From Pontibacter amylolyticus (lineage in GTDB: Bacteria; Bacteroidota; Bacteroidia; Cytophagales; Hymenobacteraceae): a stretch of DNA of 64,000 nt. Every line of letters begins with the position of its first letter. Position 1 is the first letter of the stretch. A program made the position numbers and the translations under genes. The notes beneath the pieces were generated by a model, which had not been told where the DNA came from, did not search any database, and was given only the letters and a program-made list of their open reading frames with translations. Shown here piece after piece: positions 8,739-17,273 of this stretch. The stretch is taken from NCBI RefSeq assembly GCF_014638845.1, contig NZ_BMFP01000001.1, forward strand, positions 333,337 through 397,336. The letters run 5' to 3'.

Positions 8739-9263
8739 TGGGCGTATTTTTAGAGAATCATTTTAAAACCTGGGAGCAATAAGCAGTGCCTTCGTGATGG
8801 ATAGCCCGTTTACTGCCTGTCGGTTGAATGTGTCATCATTTGAGTTATTTTATGGTCTGCACGCCTTCTATGCAAGGAATGCCGCTATGCTTGCTTGTCT
8901 GATACCGTGCCATGGCCAGGCCCTTGGTTGGTTCTGAGGCTGTACGCTCACGGACAGGTATGCGGGCAGGAAATGTGTACGCGTACACATGAAGCAGGGC
9001 GCTGCTTTCCATTGCCCGGAACAGGGGAAGAGTGGCTCGGCGACAAAATTGGCTGTCCCCTGTGCCCTATGTTATGCTATACGTAGATTTTATACTTCTG
9101 TAGCCGGGTTTGTGCCTCTCTTTATTTGCAGAACAGAGCACTTGTATTTTAGATTCAAAATCGGCAATATTTTATAACTTCACATCTATACGTATTTTGT
9201 ACAAAATTGTCTATCCCTATACCTGTTGTTGTAGGTATGGCAATACTGACTCAACACACAGAC
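8739..9263. other. gene-free intergenic region with palindrome
   Basis: This is the divergent region between prkA and the gene at 9264. It holds a perfect 18-bp palindrome at 8973-8990. Small open frames across it have no recognisable protein character. Confidence 0.6.
8973..8990. promoter_or_regulatory. perfect 18-bp palindrome, possible operator
   Basis: The sequence ATGTGTACGCGTACACAT is fully self-complementary. It lies 235 bases upstream of prkA and about 275 bases upstream of the opposite gene, so a dimeric regulator could act on either. There is no T-run or transcription signal to make it a terminator. Confidence 0.4.
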
Positions 9264-9725
9264 ATGCAAGAAGATAACTTCAACCCGCGCCAGATGCCGA
9301 TTTTCCAGAAGGGTCGTGAGATCTATGAGCTCACCGTCAAGATCGCGGATCTTATACCTGAAGAGGACCACCGGCTCTCCGGCAGCAAGGCTTTCATGCT
9401 GGAAGATGCGGCCATGCTGAGTGTAAAAGTGGCCGGTGCAGAGGGCGGCGACCTGTATGACATCCGGATGGAATGCGCCACCCTGATTCGCAAGGCAGCC
9501 CGCGACCTGCAGAATCACTGCAACACGCTGACCATGTTTGGATTCGAGCACATCCACTACCTGCACCTGATCAGGGACGCGCTGGAGGAGTACCGCCTGC
9601 TGTTTGTGGAATGGGTGAAAACGTTTGACGCCTGGAACTACGCCGTGGACCGCTGGGGCCTTTTCAACCCGCCCGGCGTGCAGCCCGACGACCCGGACCC
9701 GGACCGGGGATTGGATGGATTTTGA
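9264..9725 (+). CDS. hypothetical helical protein
   Basis: The protein has 153 residues from the ATG at 9264; earlier in-frame Met codons at 9207 and 9237 would add an unlikely N-terminus. It appears entirely alpha-helical, with heptad-like stretches at about 13-35, 45-80 and 85-125, and ends in a Pro/Asp-rich tail (PDDPDPDRG). The overall pattern recalls four-helix-bundle proteins of the 23S rRNA intervening-sequence type, but I cannot assign it with certainty. It precedes another unknown gene by 56 bases on the same strand. Confidence 0.65.
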   Translation: MQEDNFNPRQMPIFQKGREIYELTVKIADLIPEEDHRLSGSKAFMLEDAAMLSVKVAGAEGGDLYDIRMECATLIRKAARDLQNHCNTLTMFGFEHIHYLHLIRDALEEYRLLFVEWVKTFDAWNYAVDRWGLFNPPGVQPDDPDPDRGLDGF

Positions 9726-9781
9726 CAGATGAATGTAGCCTTATGCACAGGAATGAGTATAAATGATAAACGAAGCAGATT

Positions 9782-10105
9782 ATGGCGCAGGAAATGGAAT
9801 ACTGGGATGAAGACAGGTACCTGGAACTGAACACCTACTTCCGGATAAAAATACAGGGCATGGTCGACTCCGATCCCTATATCCGGGATCTTCAGAAATC
9901 GGAAGATGGGCTGCAACTAACCGACCTGATCAACCGCATGTCGGCTAGTGACCAGGAACTTTGGGATGAATTCATTAAGCTGGACCGCATCAAGCTGCAC
10001 CTGGATATGCAGAACCACCTGGAGGGCAAAGGCACTCCCTTTACCCCGAGACATGGATTTGGGGACGCGTCGTCTGAGGCCGATGACAACGCTTCTCCCT
10101 GGTGA
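9782..10105 (+). CDS. hypothetical small acidic protein
   Basis: The 107-residue protein is acidic and predicted to be helical, with an aromatic-rich start (EYWDEDRYLELNTYF) and a polar, likely unstructured tail from about residue 82. No known domain was recognised, and there is no signal peptide or membrane segment. It follows the gene at 9264 in the same direction and may share its transcript. The coding quality is comparable to its neighbours. Confidence 0.55.
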   Translation: MAQEMEYWDEDRYLELNTYFRIKIQGMVDSDPYIRDLQKSEDGLQLTDLINRMSASDQELWDEFIKLDRIKLHLDMQNHLEGKGTPFTPRHGFGDASSEADDNASPW

Positions 10106-10311
10106 GCACCGGGAGCCGGATAAGTACAAGACACAGCATAATATATTGAAACATTTTGACAGATTGTCGTTTATACAATGGACGGACTGATAAGCGGGTT
10201 AAAACATTGTTAATTTACCATATATAGCCCCAAACCATTTCGTTTTAAATACATTTTTCTATAATTTCGCTTCGTTAAGAGACAATTCACGGACATATAA
10301 AAAATACAGGC

Positions 10312-11598
10312 ATGTCAGAACACGCTGAAATAATTTTAGAGGGGAAGTCCTACAAGTTCCCGGTTGTAACTGGTACCGAGAATGAGAAAGCAATTGATAT
10401 AGCTACTTTGCGCTCGGAGTCAGGCTACATCACCCTGGACTCCGGTTATAAAAATACGGGTGCCACCAAAAGTGCCATCACTTTCCTGGACGGAGAGCAA
10501 GGCATTCTGCACTACAGAGGTTACCCGATCGAGCAACTGGCTGAAAAGTCGAACTTCATTGAAGTAGCTTACCTGCTGATCTACGGCGCACTGCCAACCG
10601 CGCAGGAACTGGAGGAATTCAGTGGTAAGATCAAAATGCATACGCTCGTGAACGAGGACATGCGCAAGATTCTGGACGGCTTCCCGTCAACGGCACACCC
10701 GATGGGTATCCTTTCTGCCATGATCAGTTCCCTGACTGCTTTTTATCCGGAGTCGCTTAATCCAAACCAGTCAAAAGAAGAGATGGACCTGTCTATCATT
10801 CGTTTGATGGCCAAGATCTCAACCATTGCTGCCTGGTCTTACAAAAACTCAGTAGGGCATCCGGTAAACTACCCTAAAAACAAGCTGGACTATTGCTCTA
10901 ACTTCCTCCACATGATGTTCGCCTTCCCTACGGAAGACTACGAGATCAACCCGGTGGTAGTAGATGCGATCAACAAACTGCTTATCCTTCACGCCGACCA
11001 CGAGCAAAACTGCTCTACGTCTACTGTGCGTCTGGTAGGTTCTGCCAACGCCAGCCTTTATTCTTCTGTATCTGCCGGCATCAGCGCCCTGTGGGGTCCG
11101 CTGCACGGTGGTGCCAACCAGGCCGTAATCGAAATGCTGGAGCAGATCAAAGCGGATGGTGGCGACTCGAAGAAATTCATTGCCAAAGCAAAAGACAAGG
11201 ACGATCCGTTCCGCCTGATGGGCTTCGGTCACCGTGTTTACAAGAACTTCGACCCACGTGCCCGCATCATCAAGAAGGCCGCTGACGAAGTTTTGACTGC
11301 CCTTGGCATCAATGACCCGATCCTGACCATCGCGATGGAACTGGAGGAAGCAGCGCTGAACGATCCGTATTTCGTAGAGCGTAAGCTGTACCCGAACGTA
11401 GACTTCTACTCAGGGATTATCTACCGCGCACTCGGCATCCCAACCGACATGTTTACGGTAATGTTCGCCCTCGGCCGTCTACCAGGTTGGATCGCACAGT
11501 GGAAAGAAATGCGTGAGCAGAAAGAGCCAATCGGCCGTCCGCGTCAGATCTACACTGGCGAAACAGAGCGTAACTACGTAGAAATCGAGAAGAGATAA
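10312..11598 (+). CDS. gltA: citrate synthase
   Basis: This 428-residue enzyme condenses acetyl-CoA and oxaloacetate into citrate, the entry step of the TCA cycle. It has the bacterial hexameric-type architecture with an extra N-terminal beta domain. Key residues are visible: HADHE at 227-231, the catalytic His265 in GPLHGGANQ, His307 in GFGHRVY, and the catalytic Asp364 in NVDFYSG. The gene is monocistronic: 206 bases without genes precede it, with a -7-like TAATTTCG at 10262-10269, and a strong terminator follows at 11621-11655. Confidence 0.98.
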   Translation: MSEHAEIILEGKSYKFPVVTGTENEKAIDIATLRSESGYITLDSGYKNTGATKSAITFLDGEQGILHYRGYPIEQLAEKSNFIEVAYLLIYGALPTAQELEEFSGKIKMHTLVNEDMRKILDGFPSTAHPMGILSAMISSLTAFYPESLNPNQSKEEMDLSIIRLMAKISTIAAWSYKNSVGHPVNYPKNKLDYCSNFLHMMFAFPTEDYEINPVVVDAINKLLILHADHEQNCSTSTVRLVGSANASLYSSVSAGISALWGPLHGGANQAVIEMLEQIKADGGDSKKFIAKAKDKDDPFRLMGFGHRVYKNFDPRARIIKKAADEVLTALGINDPILTIAMELEEAALNDPYFVERKLYPNVDFYSGIIYRALGIPTDMFTVMFALGRLPGWIAQWKEMREQKEPIGRPRQIYTGETERNYVEIEKR

Positions 11599-11620
11599 TA
11601 TTGTCTAGATTTATAAGAAA

Positions 11621-11656
11621 ACGGCCCGCTGCTACTTTGCAGCGGGCCGTTTTTTG
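11621..11656 (+). terminator. terminator of citrate synthase gene
   Basis: A perfect 12-bp G/C-rich stem (ACGGCCCGCTGC and its complement) with the loop TACTTT is followed directly by TTTTTT, 22 bases after the stop codon. Confidence 0.95.
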
Positions 11657-11690
11657 TTTTCAGCAGCCCCTGATGTGGTTTTCATTTTAT

Positions 11691-11943
11691 GGCGCGAGCG
11701 TCCTCGCTCGTGTTTGCTATGGTTGGGCCTCTGGCCCAGGTATAGGTATAGCCTGCTTTGCTTTGTGGCAAGTGCTGTTGCAGGTATAGCAACCTGCATT
11801 GCTTTGTAGCTTGCCCTGGCCGGGCGGGCCTTACTTTTTTCCTTGATGAAAAAAGTAAGCAAAAAAATCAAGACGATTTTAAACTCGCTGACCGCTCAGA
11901 CACAAAATCGTCATCGGTGCACCGGGCACAGCTATTTGTTTCA
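11691..11943 (-). repeat. dispersed intergenic repeat, copy 2 (inverted)
   Basis: Read on the minus strand this is the partner of 363-600. Shared landmarks in order are ATGAAACA, GTGCAC, CAGCGAGTTT, the hairpin CTTGATTTTTT ... ATCAAGG with a following AAAAAAGTA, tandem TATACCT heptamers, and the 60-base end containing GAGCGAGGACGCTCGCGCC. Simple frames within it encode repeat translation only. The flanking 12028-12125 holds a C-run/G-run hairpin like those at 229-275 next to copy 1. Nothing else was seen between 11599 and 12251. Confidence 0.75.
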
Positions 11944-12251
11944 TAGCTTCCGTGCGAGTTAGCCTCCTTTACCTGCCAGCGGTCTGCGACAGGTGCCACA
12001 GGACTTAAATCTGTGAACTAGTAAAGGCCAAAAGTCCCCCTTTAAAGGGAGGGCAGTGGGTGACAATCAGGCACCACTCCTTCCCCTGTTCTTAGGGTAG
12101 GGACCCTTGATAAAAGGGAAAGACTGGGATGGATTTAATTCCCGATAACGCTATACCTTATAAGTGGCTACTCCAGCAAATTTAAAAGTGAATGTCGCGG
12201 TACCCTGTTAGGAATTCAGAGTACCAGCGCGCGTTCTCACCAGCTTCCCTC

Positions 12252-14177
12252 CTATAACACCCGCATTTCAATGCGACGGTTCTGGCTGCGATTTTCTTCT
12301 GAGGAATTTGGCTTCACTGGGCGGCTTTCACCGTGGCCGACAGAGGTGATGCGCTCTTTGGGCACTTTGTTGCTGCGCAGGTAGTCGGCTACGGAACGGG
12401 CGCGACGCTCGGAGAGCACCTTGTTGTCAGCGTCAGAACCGACATCATCGGTATGGCCCGAAATTTCGATCCTAATGGAAGGATTCTGCTGCATGAAGGT
12501 GATGAGCTTATCTAATTCCGTTTTCGATTTACGCTCCAGCTTATACTGCCCCGTGTCGAAAAACAGGTTGTTGAGCACAATGGCTGCTCCGGATTTGACT
12601 GGCTTCAGGTATACGTCGAGCGCCACAGGGTCAAGCGACTTGCGGGAGGTATAGTCAAAGCTCAGGCTGTTCATCAGGAAACCAGGCGCTGACACGTAGA
12701 GTGCGTACTGCTGCCCTTCGGAAAGCACGATGGTATACTCACCCGATACCTTGTCGGAGTTCACCTGCTGCACTAGCGAGTCGGCGCTTACGTCGTAGAG
12801 CTGCACCACCGCAGCAATCGGCTTCTTGGTATCGGCATGGAAAACGCGGCCCTGGGCATAGGTGCTGGTTACTTTACTGCGCCAGTTTTCCGGCACGTCC
12901 AATTCGTACAGTTGAATGGTGGCGGCACCAGCTTCCGTCATTTCTTGGCGGGAGTAGTAGCCTTTTTTATTATCGGCCGTGATAAAGAGTGAGCCTTCAT
13001 CGGCATGCGTGTTAAGCGGGTAGCCCATGTTTTCGGGGTCGCTCCATTTGCTTTTGTTGTCCTGCGTGGTCATAAACACGTCGAGACCACCCATGCCCAG
13101 GTGCCCGTCACTCACAAAGTAAAGTGTGCTCCCACTTACGTGAATGAAGGGTGCCATGTCACGGCCTTTGGAGTTCACAGGCTCGCCCATGTTCTCGGGC
13201 TTCTGCCACGAGCCGTCTTCATTCAGCCGGGTTACCCAGATGTCTTCTTTGCCTATACCTCCCGGCCGTGTGGAGGTGAAGTACAGGGTGCGGCCGTCAG
13301 CAGAAAGGCTTGGCTGTGAGTCCCATGCTTTGGAGTTCACGACCGTACCCATGTTCTTTGGTTTGCTCCACTCATCCCCGCTCCTGAACGAAATGTACAG
13401 ATCGCAATCGCCCTGGCTGTCGGAGCGGTTGCAGGAAGTGAACACAATGGTCTTGCCGTCTCCGGAAATGGTAGCGGCTCCTTCGTTGGCAGTCGTGTTG
13501 ATGGAGGGCGAGATGGAGTTTGGCGGACTCCATTGTTTGTCGCGGTACTGGCTGACGAAGATATTTTCGTCCTGGTCAGGCCGATGGCCGGCACGTGCGG
13601 TGAAGATCAGGTTACGCTGGTCGGCAGTGGTGGATGGAAAGTATTGCAGTTCAAATCGGTTGACGTTGCCGGGAAGCCTGACCGGGTTGAAGCTCACTGG
13701 TTTCTTCATGGCCTCGGCAGCAAACTCAGCGGACTGGATCTGCTGACGGGCGAAGTCTGTCATGCGGCCATTCCGGGGTTTGCCGCGCAGGAAAAGCTCA
13801 AAGTTTTTGCGGGCGTTCTCGTAGTCGCCCCGCTCAAAGTACAGGTCAGCCAAATCGAAATAGCTGTTCATCAGACCGGCATTAAAAGGCTTGAGGGTCA
13901 GACCTTTCTGCAGATTTTCAAACACCTCCGGCTTGTTGCCCATGGCCCGGTGCAGGCTAGCGATTTTCAGGTAAGCGTCAGCATACTTGGGGTCACGCTC
14001 AATGGCCTCATCCAGGTAGGTGAGTGCCTTGTTAAAATCACGTGCCTGGGCTGCTTCTTCGGCTTTGTAGTAGAGGGTTACTGCTTTTCTGGAATTGGAG
14101 GCTGGTCTGTCCTGTGCCAGGCCAGTGGTTGCTATACTAAGGGTAATCAGAGTCAGAAGAAGCAGCGGCTTAAGCAT
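12252..14177 (-). CDS. OmpA family protein with TPR and PD40 repeats
   Basis: The ATG at 14177 gives 641 residues with a clean signal peptide (LLLLTLITLSIATTGLAQ); an in-frame upstream start would lie inside queE. Residues about 25-150 are TPR-like, 150-440 hold PD40/TolB-type beta-propeller blades (repeated D-I-W/F-V and L-Y-F-S/T-S motifs), then a carboxypeptidase-regulatory-like segment, and residues about 530-641 are an OmpA C-terminal domain with SGHTDDVGSDADN and SERRARSV for peptidoglycan binding. Proteins of this layout sit in the outer membrane of Bacteroidota, and relatives accompany gliding/T9SS components (PorE-like). It follows queE by four bases, so the two are co-transcribed, though no functional link is evident. 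Confidence 0.9.
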   Translation of the reverse strand: MLKPLLLLTLITLSIATTGLAQDRPASNSRKAVTLYYKAEEAAQARDFNKALTYLDEAIERDPKYADAYLKIASLHRAMGNKPEVFENLQKGLTLKPFNAGLMNSYFDLADLYFERGDYENARKNFELFLRGKPRNGRMTDFARQQIQSAEFAAEAMKKPVSFNPVRLPGNVNRFELQYFPSTTADQRNLIFTARAGHRPDQDENIFVSQYRDKQWSPPNSISPSINTTANEGAATISGDGKTIVFTSCNRSDSQGDCDLYISFRSGDEWSKPKNMGTVVNSKAWDSQPSLSADGRTLYFTSTRPGGIGKEDIWVTRLNEDGSWQKPENMGEPVNSKGRDMAPFIHVSGSTLYFVSDGHLGMGGLDVFMTTQDNKSKWSDPENMGYPLNTHADEGSLFITADNKKGYYSRQEMTEAGAATIQLYELDVPENWRSKVTSTYAQGRVFHADTKKPIAAVVQLYDVSADSLVQQVNSDKVSGEYTIVLSEGQQYALYVSAPGFLMNSLSFDYTSRKSLDPVALDVYLKPVKSGAAIVLNNLFFDTGQYKLERKSKTELDKLITFMQQNPSIRIEISGHTDDVGSDADNKVLSERRARSVADYLRSNKVPKERITSVGHGESRPVKPNSSEENRSQNRRIEMRVL

Positions 14178-14181
14178 AGCT

Positions 14182-14883
14182 TTACGGAATATCCATGTAC
14201 TTGTGCGTCTGTAAGGACACACGCCATTGGGGGTTGTTTTTAACGTATTCGACAATATACGGCATCAGTTGCCCGGCTTTGCTCCACTCTGGCTGCAGGT
14301 ATAGCTTACAGCTGGCCCCTACCCTTTCCGCATGCTCTTCTGCCCACGCAAAATCCGATTTGTTAAATATAATGACTTTTAGCTCATCTGCAAAAGGATA
14401 GACAGAAGCATCTGGTGCCTTGAATTTTTTAGGAGACAAACACACCCAATCCCAGTGACCGCTCAGCGGGTAAGCCCCGGAAGTTTCGATCATGGTGCGT
14501 ATACCTGCGTCCTGCAATCCGGCTGTCAGCGGGTTGAGGTTGTAGAGCAAAGGCTCGCCTCCTGTCACTACGACGGTTTTACCCGGAAAGGTTCTGGCGG
14601 TATCTACGATCTCCTGTACAGGCGTGAGCGGATGCTGTTCAGCGTCCCAACTCTCTTTCACATCGCACCAGTGGCAGCCCACATCGCAGCCTCCCAGCCT
14701 GATAAAATAAGCGGCCGTGCCAGTGTTGCCACCCTCCCCCTGGATGGTATAAAAAGCCTCCATCAAGGGAAGTTCACTGCCATCTTTGGGCACTGTATGA
14801 ATCGAGGCAGTCTTGTATGCTTTTGTCGTTTCCAATTCTGTATTCCATCGGCCATACCTGATCAACCAGGTATAGACCTTCAT
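14182..14883 (-). CDS. queE: 7-carboxy-7-deazaguanine synthase
   Basis: This radical SAM enzyme (233 residues with the longest start) converts 6-carboxytetrahydropterin to 7-carboxy-7-deazaguanine in queuosine precursor synthesis. The 4Fe-4S cysteines are C66, C70 and C73 in GGCDVGCHWCD, preceded by the family motif MEAFYTIQGEG. The C-terminal KLYLQPEW segment also fits. The true start may be internal, since residues 1-30 are not conserved-looking. No other queuosine gene is in the window. It is followed by the OmpA/PD40 gene four bases later. Confidence 0.93.
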   Translation of the reverse strand: MKVYTWLIRYGRWNTELETTKAYKTASIHTVPKDGSELPLMEAFYTIQGEGGNTGTAAYFIRLGGCDVGCHWCDVKESWDAEQHPLTPVQEIVDTARTFPGKTVVVTGGEPLLYNLNPLTAGLQDAGIRTMIETSGAYPLSGHWDWVCLSPKKFKAPDASVYPFADELKVIIFNKSDFAWAEEHAERVGASCKLYLQPEWSKAGQLMPYIVEYVKNNPQWRVSLQTHKYMDIP

Positions 14884-15687
14884 TAAATTAAGGCCCGGCT
14901 GTACCTCTAAAGAGTATAAGCGTCACCGAACTTGCAAAGTTAGTTAAAAATGCAACAAGGTAGAGATCAACTTATGTTCCGCTATACCTGACTGGAACAT
15001 AAACTTCTGTAATCAGGCCGTTGTAGGAACAGGTCGCGACTTGTACGAAACGTAATCAGGAATTAGCAGGTGGGTACATCACGAATCGCATGTGGTAAAA
15101 ATACAGTGCGGTCATTTGCAGTCCCGATCACAAGATGTGCGGACAGGTCGCGACCTGTCCCTACAGGCGATTACGTTTTCAAAAGGTTATTCTATTTAGG
15201 CTCTTTCGGACATCCTTGTCCGAAAGCCAGCTGTAGGGGATGTCCACATCCCCGTGTGTGGGTCAGCAGGTATACGGGGATTAAGAAATCCCCTACCGTT
15301 TGCTTTCGGATTGATAAATCCGAAAGAGCCTTTGAGCTTGTTCCCAGCTAGCCTCTGTTGTTAGAAGGTATACGGGGACAAGGATGCCCCCAGCAGAACT
15401 ACTTTCGGACACGGATGTCCGAAAGAGCACTCAGGGAGCGCTCAGCTTGCCTACTTCTCCATTTGCCTATGCCAGCCTGGAGACCCGGCACAATTAGGCA
15501 CGGGCACTCTCTGTTTTATTTCAGCGGCAGATATATCCAAAACAGCCTTATGAACAATTGAAAGCCTCCACAGAGCAGAACGCATTATGATCAGAGGCAG
15601 GGAACAGCCGATCTGACTCTATAAAAAGACCCCTGCCCGTTTTGGAGGTGCAGGGGTCTTTTATAAAAGTATTTCGCAAGAGATACT
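14884..15687. other. 804-base gene-free region of hairpin repeats
   Basis: Between queE and folD lies a patchwork of short inverted repeats. The clearest are the 20-bp palindrome GGACAGGTCGCGACCTGTCC at 15141-15160, three CTTTCGGA...TCCGAAAG hairpins between about 15200 and 15430, and three TACGGGG/CCCCTAC pairs between them. A truncated version of the first palindrome lies near 15028-15045. Four AGGTATA/TATACCT heptamers are also present. Small frames here are not credible genes. Confidence 0.75.
15623..15665 (-). terminator. terminator of folD
   Basis: Arms AAAAAGACCCCTGC and GCAGGGGTCTTTTT enclose about 14 bases; on the minus strand a U-run follows the stem. It lies 23 bases beyond the folD stop. 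Confidence 0.9.
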
Positions 15688-16569
15688 TTACGCGTATACC
15701 TCTTTCCTCGCCGCTCTCAGCGTGTTTTTCAGTAGCATGGCAATGGTCAGCGGACCAACACCGCCTGGAACCGGCGTGATGTAACTGCACTTTGGAGCCA
15801 CATTGTCAAAATCTACGTCGCCGCGCAGTCTGTAGCCTGATTTGCGGGTAGGGTCCGGAACGCGGGTGGTTCCTACGTCGATCACCACAGCACCTTCTTT
15901 GACCATGTCGGCCGTTATCAAACCAGGTATACCTACAGCGGCGATGATGATATCCGCCTGTCGGGTGTGGTAGGCCAGATCGTAGGTGTTGCGGTGGCAG
16001 AGGGTCACCGTAGCATTGCCCGGATAGGCAGCCTTGGCCATCAGGATGCTCATAGGCGAGCCCACAATGTTGCTGCGGCCGATCACCACACAATGTCTAC
16101 CGCTCGTTTCAATGCCGTAGCGCTCGATCAGTTGCAGGATGCCATACGGAGTGGCAGGCAGGAAAGAAGTCAGGCCGGCCACCATACGGCCAACGTTAGC
16201 CGGATGGAAACCATCCACGTCTTTCTTCGGATCTACCGCTTCCAGCACCTTCTGCGTGTTAATGTGCTTTGGCAGCGGCAACTGCACGATAAAGCCGTCT
16301 ACTTCTTCGCTCTCGTTCAGTTCCTGAATCTTGCCAAGCAATTCTTCCTCGGTCACATCGTCGTTGTAGCGCACCAGCGTAGAGCCGAAACCAACACGGT
16401 CGCAGGCCAGTACCTTGTTGTTCACGTACGTGACAGAACCACCGTCATTGCCTACCAGTATGGCCGCCAGGTGCGGCACCTTGCCTCCATTAGCCTTTAT
16501 TTCGGCAACTTCAGCAGCAATCTCTTGCTGAATGGCTTCGGATGTTTTTTTACCGTCGAGCAGAATCAT
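15688..16569 (-). CDS. folD: methylenetetrahydrofolate dehydrogenase / cyclohydrolase
   Basis: The 293-residue bifunctional enzyme interconverts 5,10-methylene-, methenyl- and 10-formyl-tetrahydrofolate using NADP. Signature stretches include the substrate region [14 protein letters not shown] with the catalytic Lys, the [10 protein letters not shown] motif, the NAD(P)-binding [14 protein letters not shown], and the C-terminal [15 protein letters not shown]. The length is normal. It lies 36 bases after the CYTH gene on the same strand and is followed by a strong terminator. Confidence 0.98.
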   Translation of the reverse strand: MILLDGKKTSEAIQQEIAAEVAEIKANGGKVPHLAAILVGNDGGSVTYVNNKVLACDRVGFGSTLVRYNDDVTEEELLGKIQELNESEEVDGFIVQLPLPKHINTQKVLEAVDPKKDVDGFHPANVGRMVAGLTSFLPATPYGILQLIERYGIETSGRHCVVIGRSNIVGSPMSILMAKAAYPGNATVTLCHRNTYDLAYHTRQADIIIAAVGIPGLITADMVKEGAVVIDVGTTRVPDPTRKSGYRLRGDVDFDNVAPKCSYITPVPGGVGPLTIAMLLKNTLRAARKEVYA

Positions 16570-16605
16570 GATTTTTATTGAAAGTTAAGTGTTAATTGTT
16601 CTGAG

Positions 16606-17106
16606 TTATAAGTCGACATATGAGTCGTTAATCAGGTCTTCATCGGCGAGCTGAAGCAGCTCTTTGTAGTAACTGCATTGTTGTCGCAGCACATTTATAC
16701 CTAGCGAACCCTCCAGGTCTATGGCTTCGATCTCTATAAAATGCCCTGACCCTTCCAGGTGGTCTATGTGAAACTTGACATTATCAATAAAGAAGATCTT
16801 GCGAAGTTTCTTTACCTGTGCCAATATCTGTTTGCCATCGCAAATTTGCGCAACAGTGGCCGGGCTGGGATTTTTCAGGTAGAGCAGTACTTCGGTCTTT
16901 TGCATCCCTCCACTGATCTCCCGCTTGTAGTGCATCTGCACATTTTCAATATTGCCCTGCCGGTGCTTGAGCTTACCTAGCTCGGTTTCATAAAAAGTGT
17001 CTGTCTGCATGTCAAGGCCTACATAGTCTGCCTTGTGTTGCAACAACGTGCTCTCCGCCTCAGATGGAGAGGCACAGTGGGCTTTTATGGAGATGTCAGC
17101 GTACAA
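16606..17106 (-). CDS. CYTH-domain protein (class IV adenylate cyclase-like)
   Basis: The 166-residue protein has the shape of a CYTH domain: basic strands (HYKREISGG, KKLRKIFFIDNVKFHID) and the acidic VEGSGHFIEIEAID-type region, seen here as LEGSGHFIEIEAID at about 120-135. CYTH proteins bind triphosphates and a divalent metal, as adenylate cyclases, thiamine triphosphatases or tripolyphosphatases. The N-terminal ExExK signature is degenerate: residues 4-8 read D-I-S-I-K, so the usual metal-binding Glu pair is missing. It is cytoplasmic and precedes folD by 36 bases. The class is fairly secure, the activity is not. Confidence 0.75.
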   Translation of the reverse strand: MYADISIKAHCASPSEAESTLLQHKADYVGLDMQTDTFYETELGKLKHRQGNIENVQMHYKREISGGMQKTEVLLYLKNPSPATVAQICDGKQILAQVKKLRKIFFIDNVKFHIDHLEGSGHFIEIEAIDLEGSLGINVLRQQCSYYKELLQLADEDLINDSYVDL

Positions 17107-17133
17107 GCGGTCGGCAGATTCTAATTAGATAAT

Positions 17134-17220
17134 TTGACAAAGGACTGTGGGACAAAGGACAAAGGAAAGATTATCTACACTTAAGTCTTTTGCCCTTCGT
17201 CAAAAGCTTCCTTTGTCAAG
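17134..17220. repeat. short intergenic inverted repeat
   Basis: An 11-base arm TTGACAAAGGA near 17134 is repeated in reverse near 17210, with extra GACAAAGGAC units in between. The same GACAAAGGA word occurs in the inner arms of the element at 47387-47473. Confidence 0.5.
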
Positions 17221-17234
17221 GAAGTATAAGCGAT

Positions 17235-17266
17235 AAGCCCCGGCGTGCGGGGGCACGTCGGGGCTT
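17235..17266 (-). terminator. hairpin downstream of lepA
   Basis: A 14-bp G/C-rich stem with one mismatch (AAGCCCCGGCGTGC against its complement) and a GGGG loop begins 8 bases after the lepA stop. The following U-run is weak, so it may stabilise the mRNA end as much as terminate. Confidence 0.65.
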
Positions 17267-17273
17267 GGCATGG

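Noticed and set aside
8895-9177. Two short frames upstream of prkA
   Set aside because: They lie across the 18-bp palindrome, have no start context, and encode nothing recognisable.
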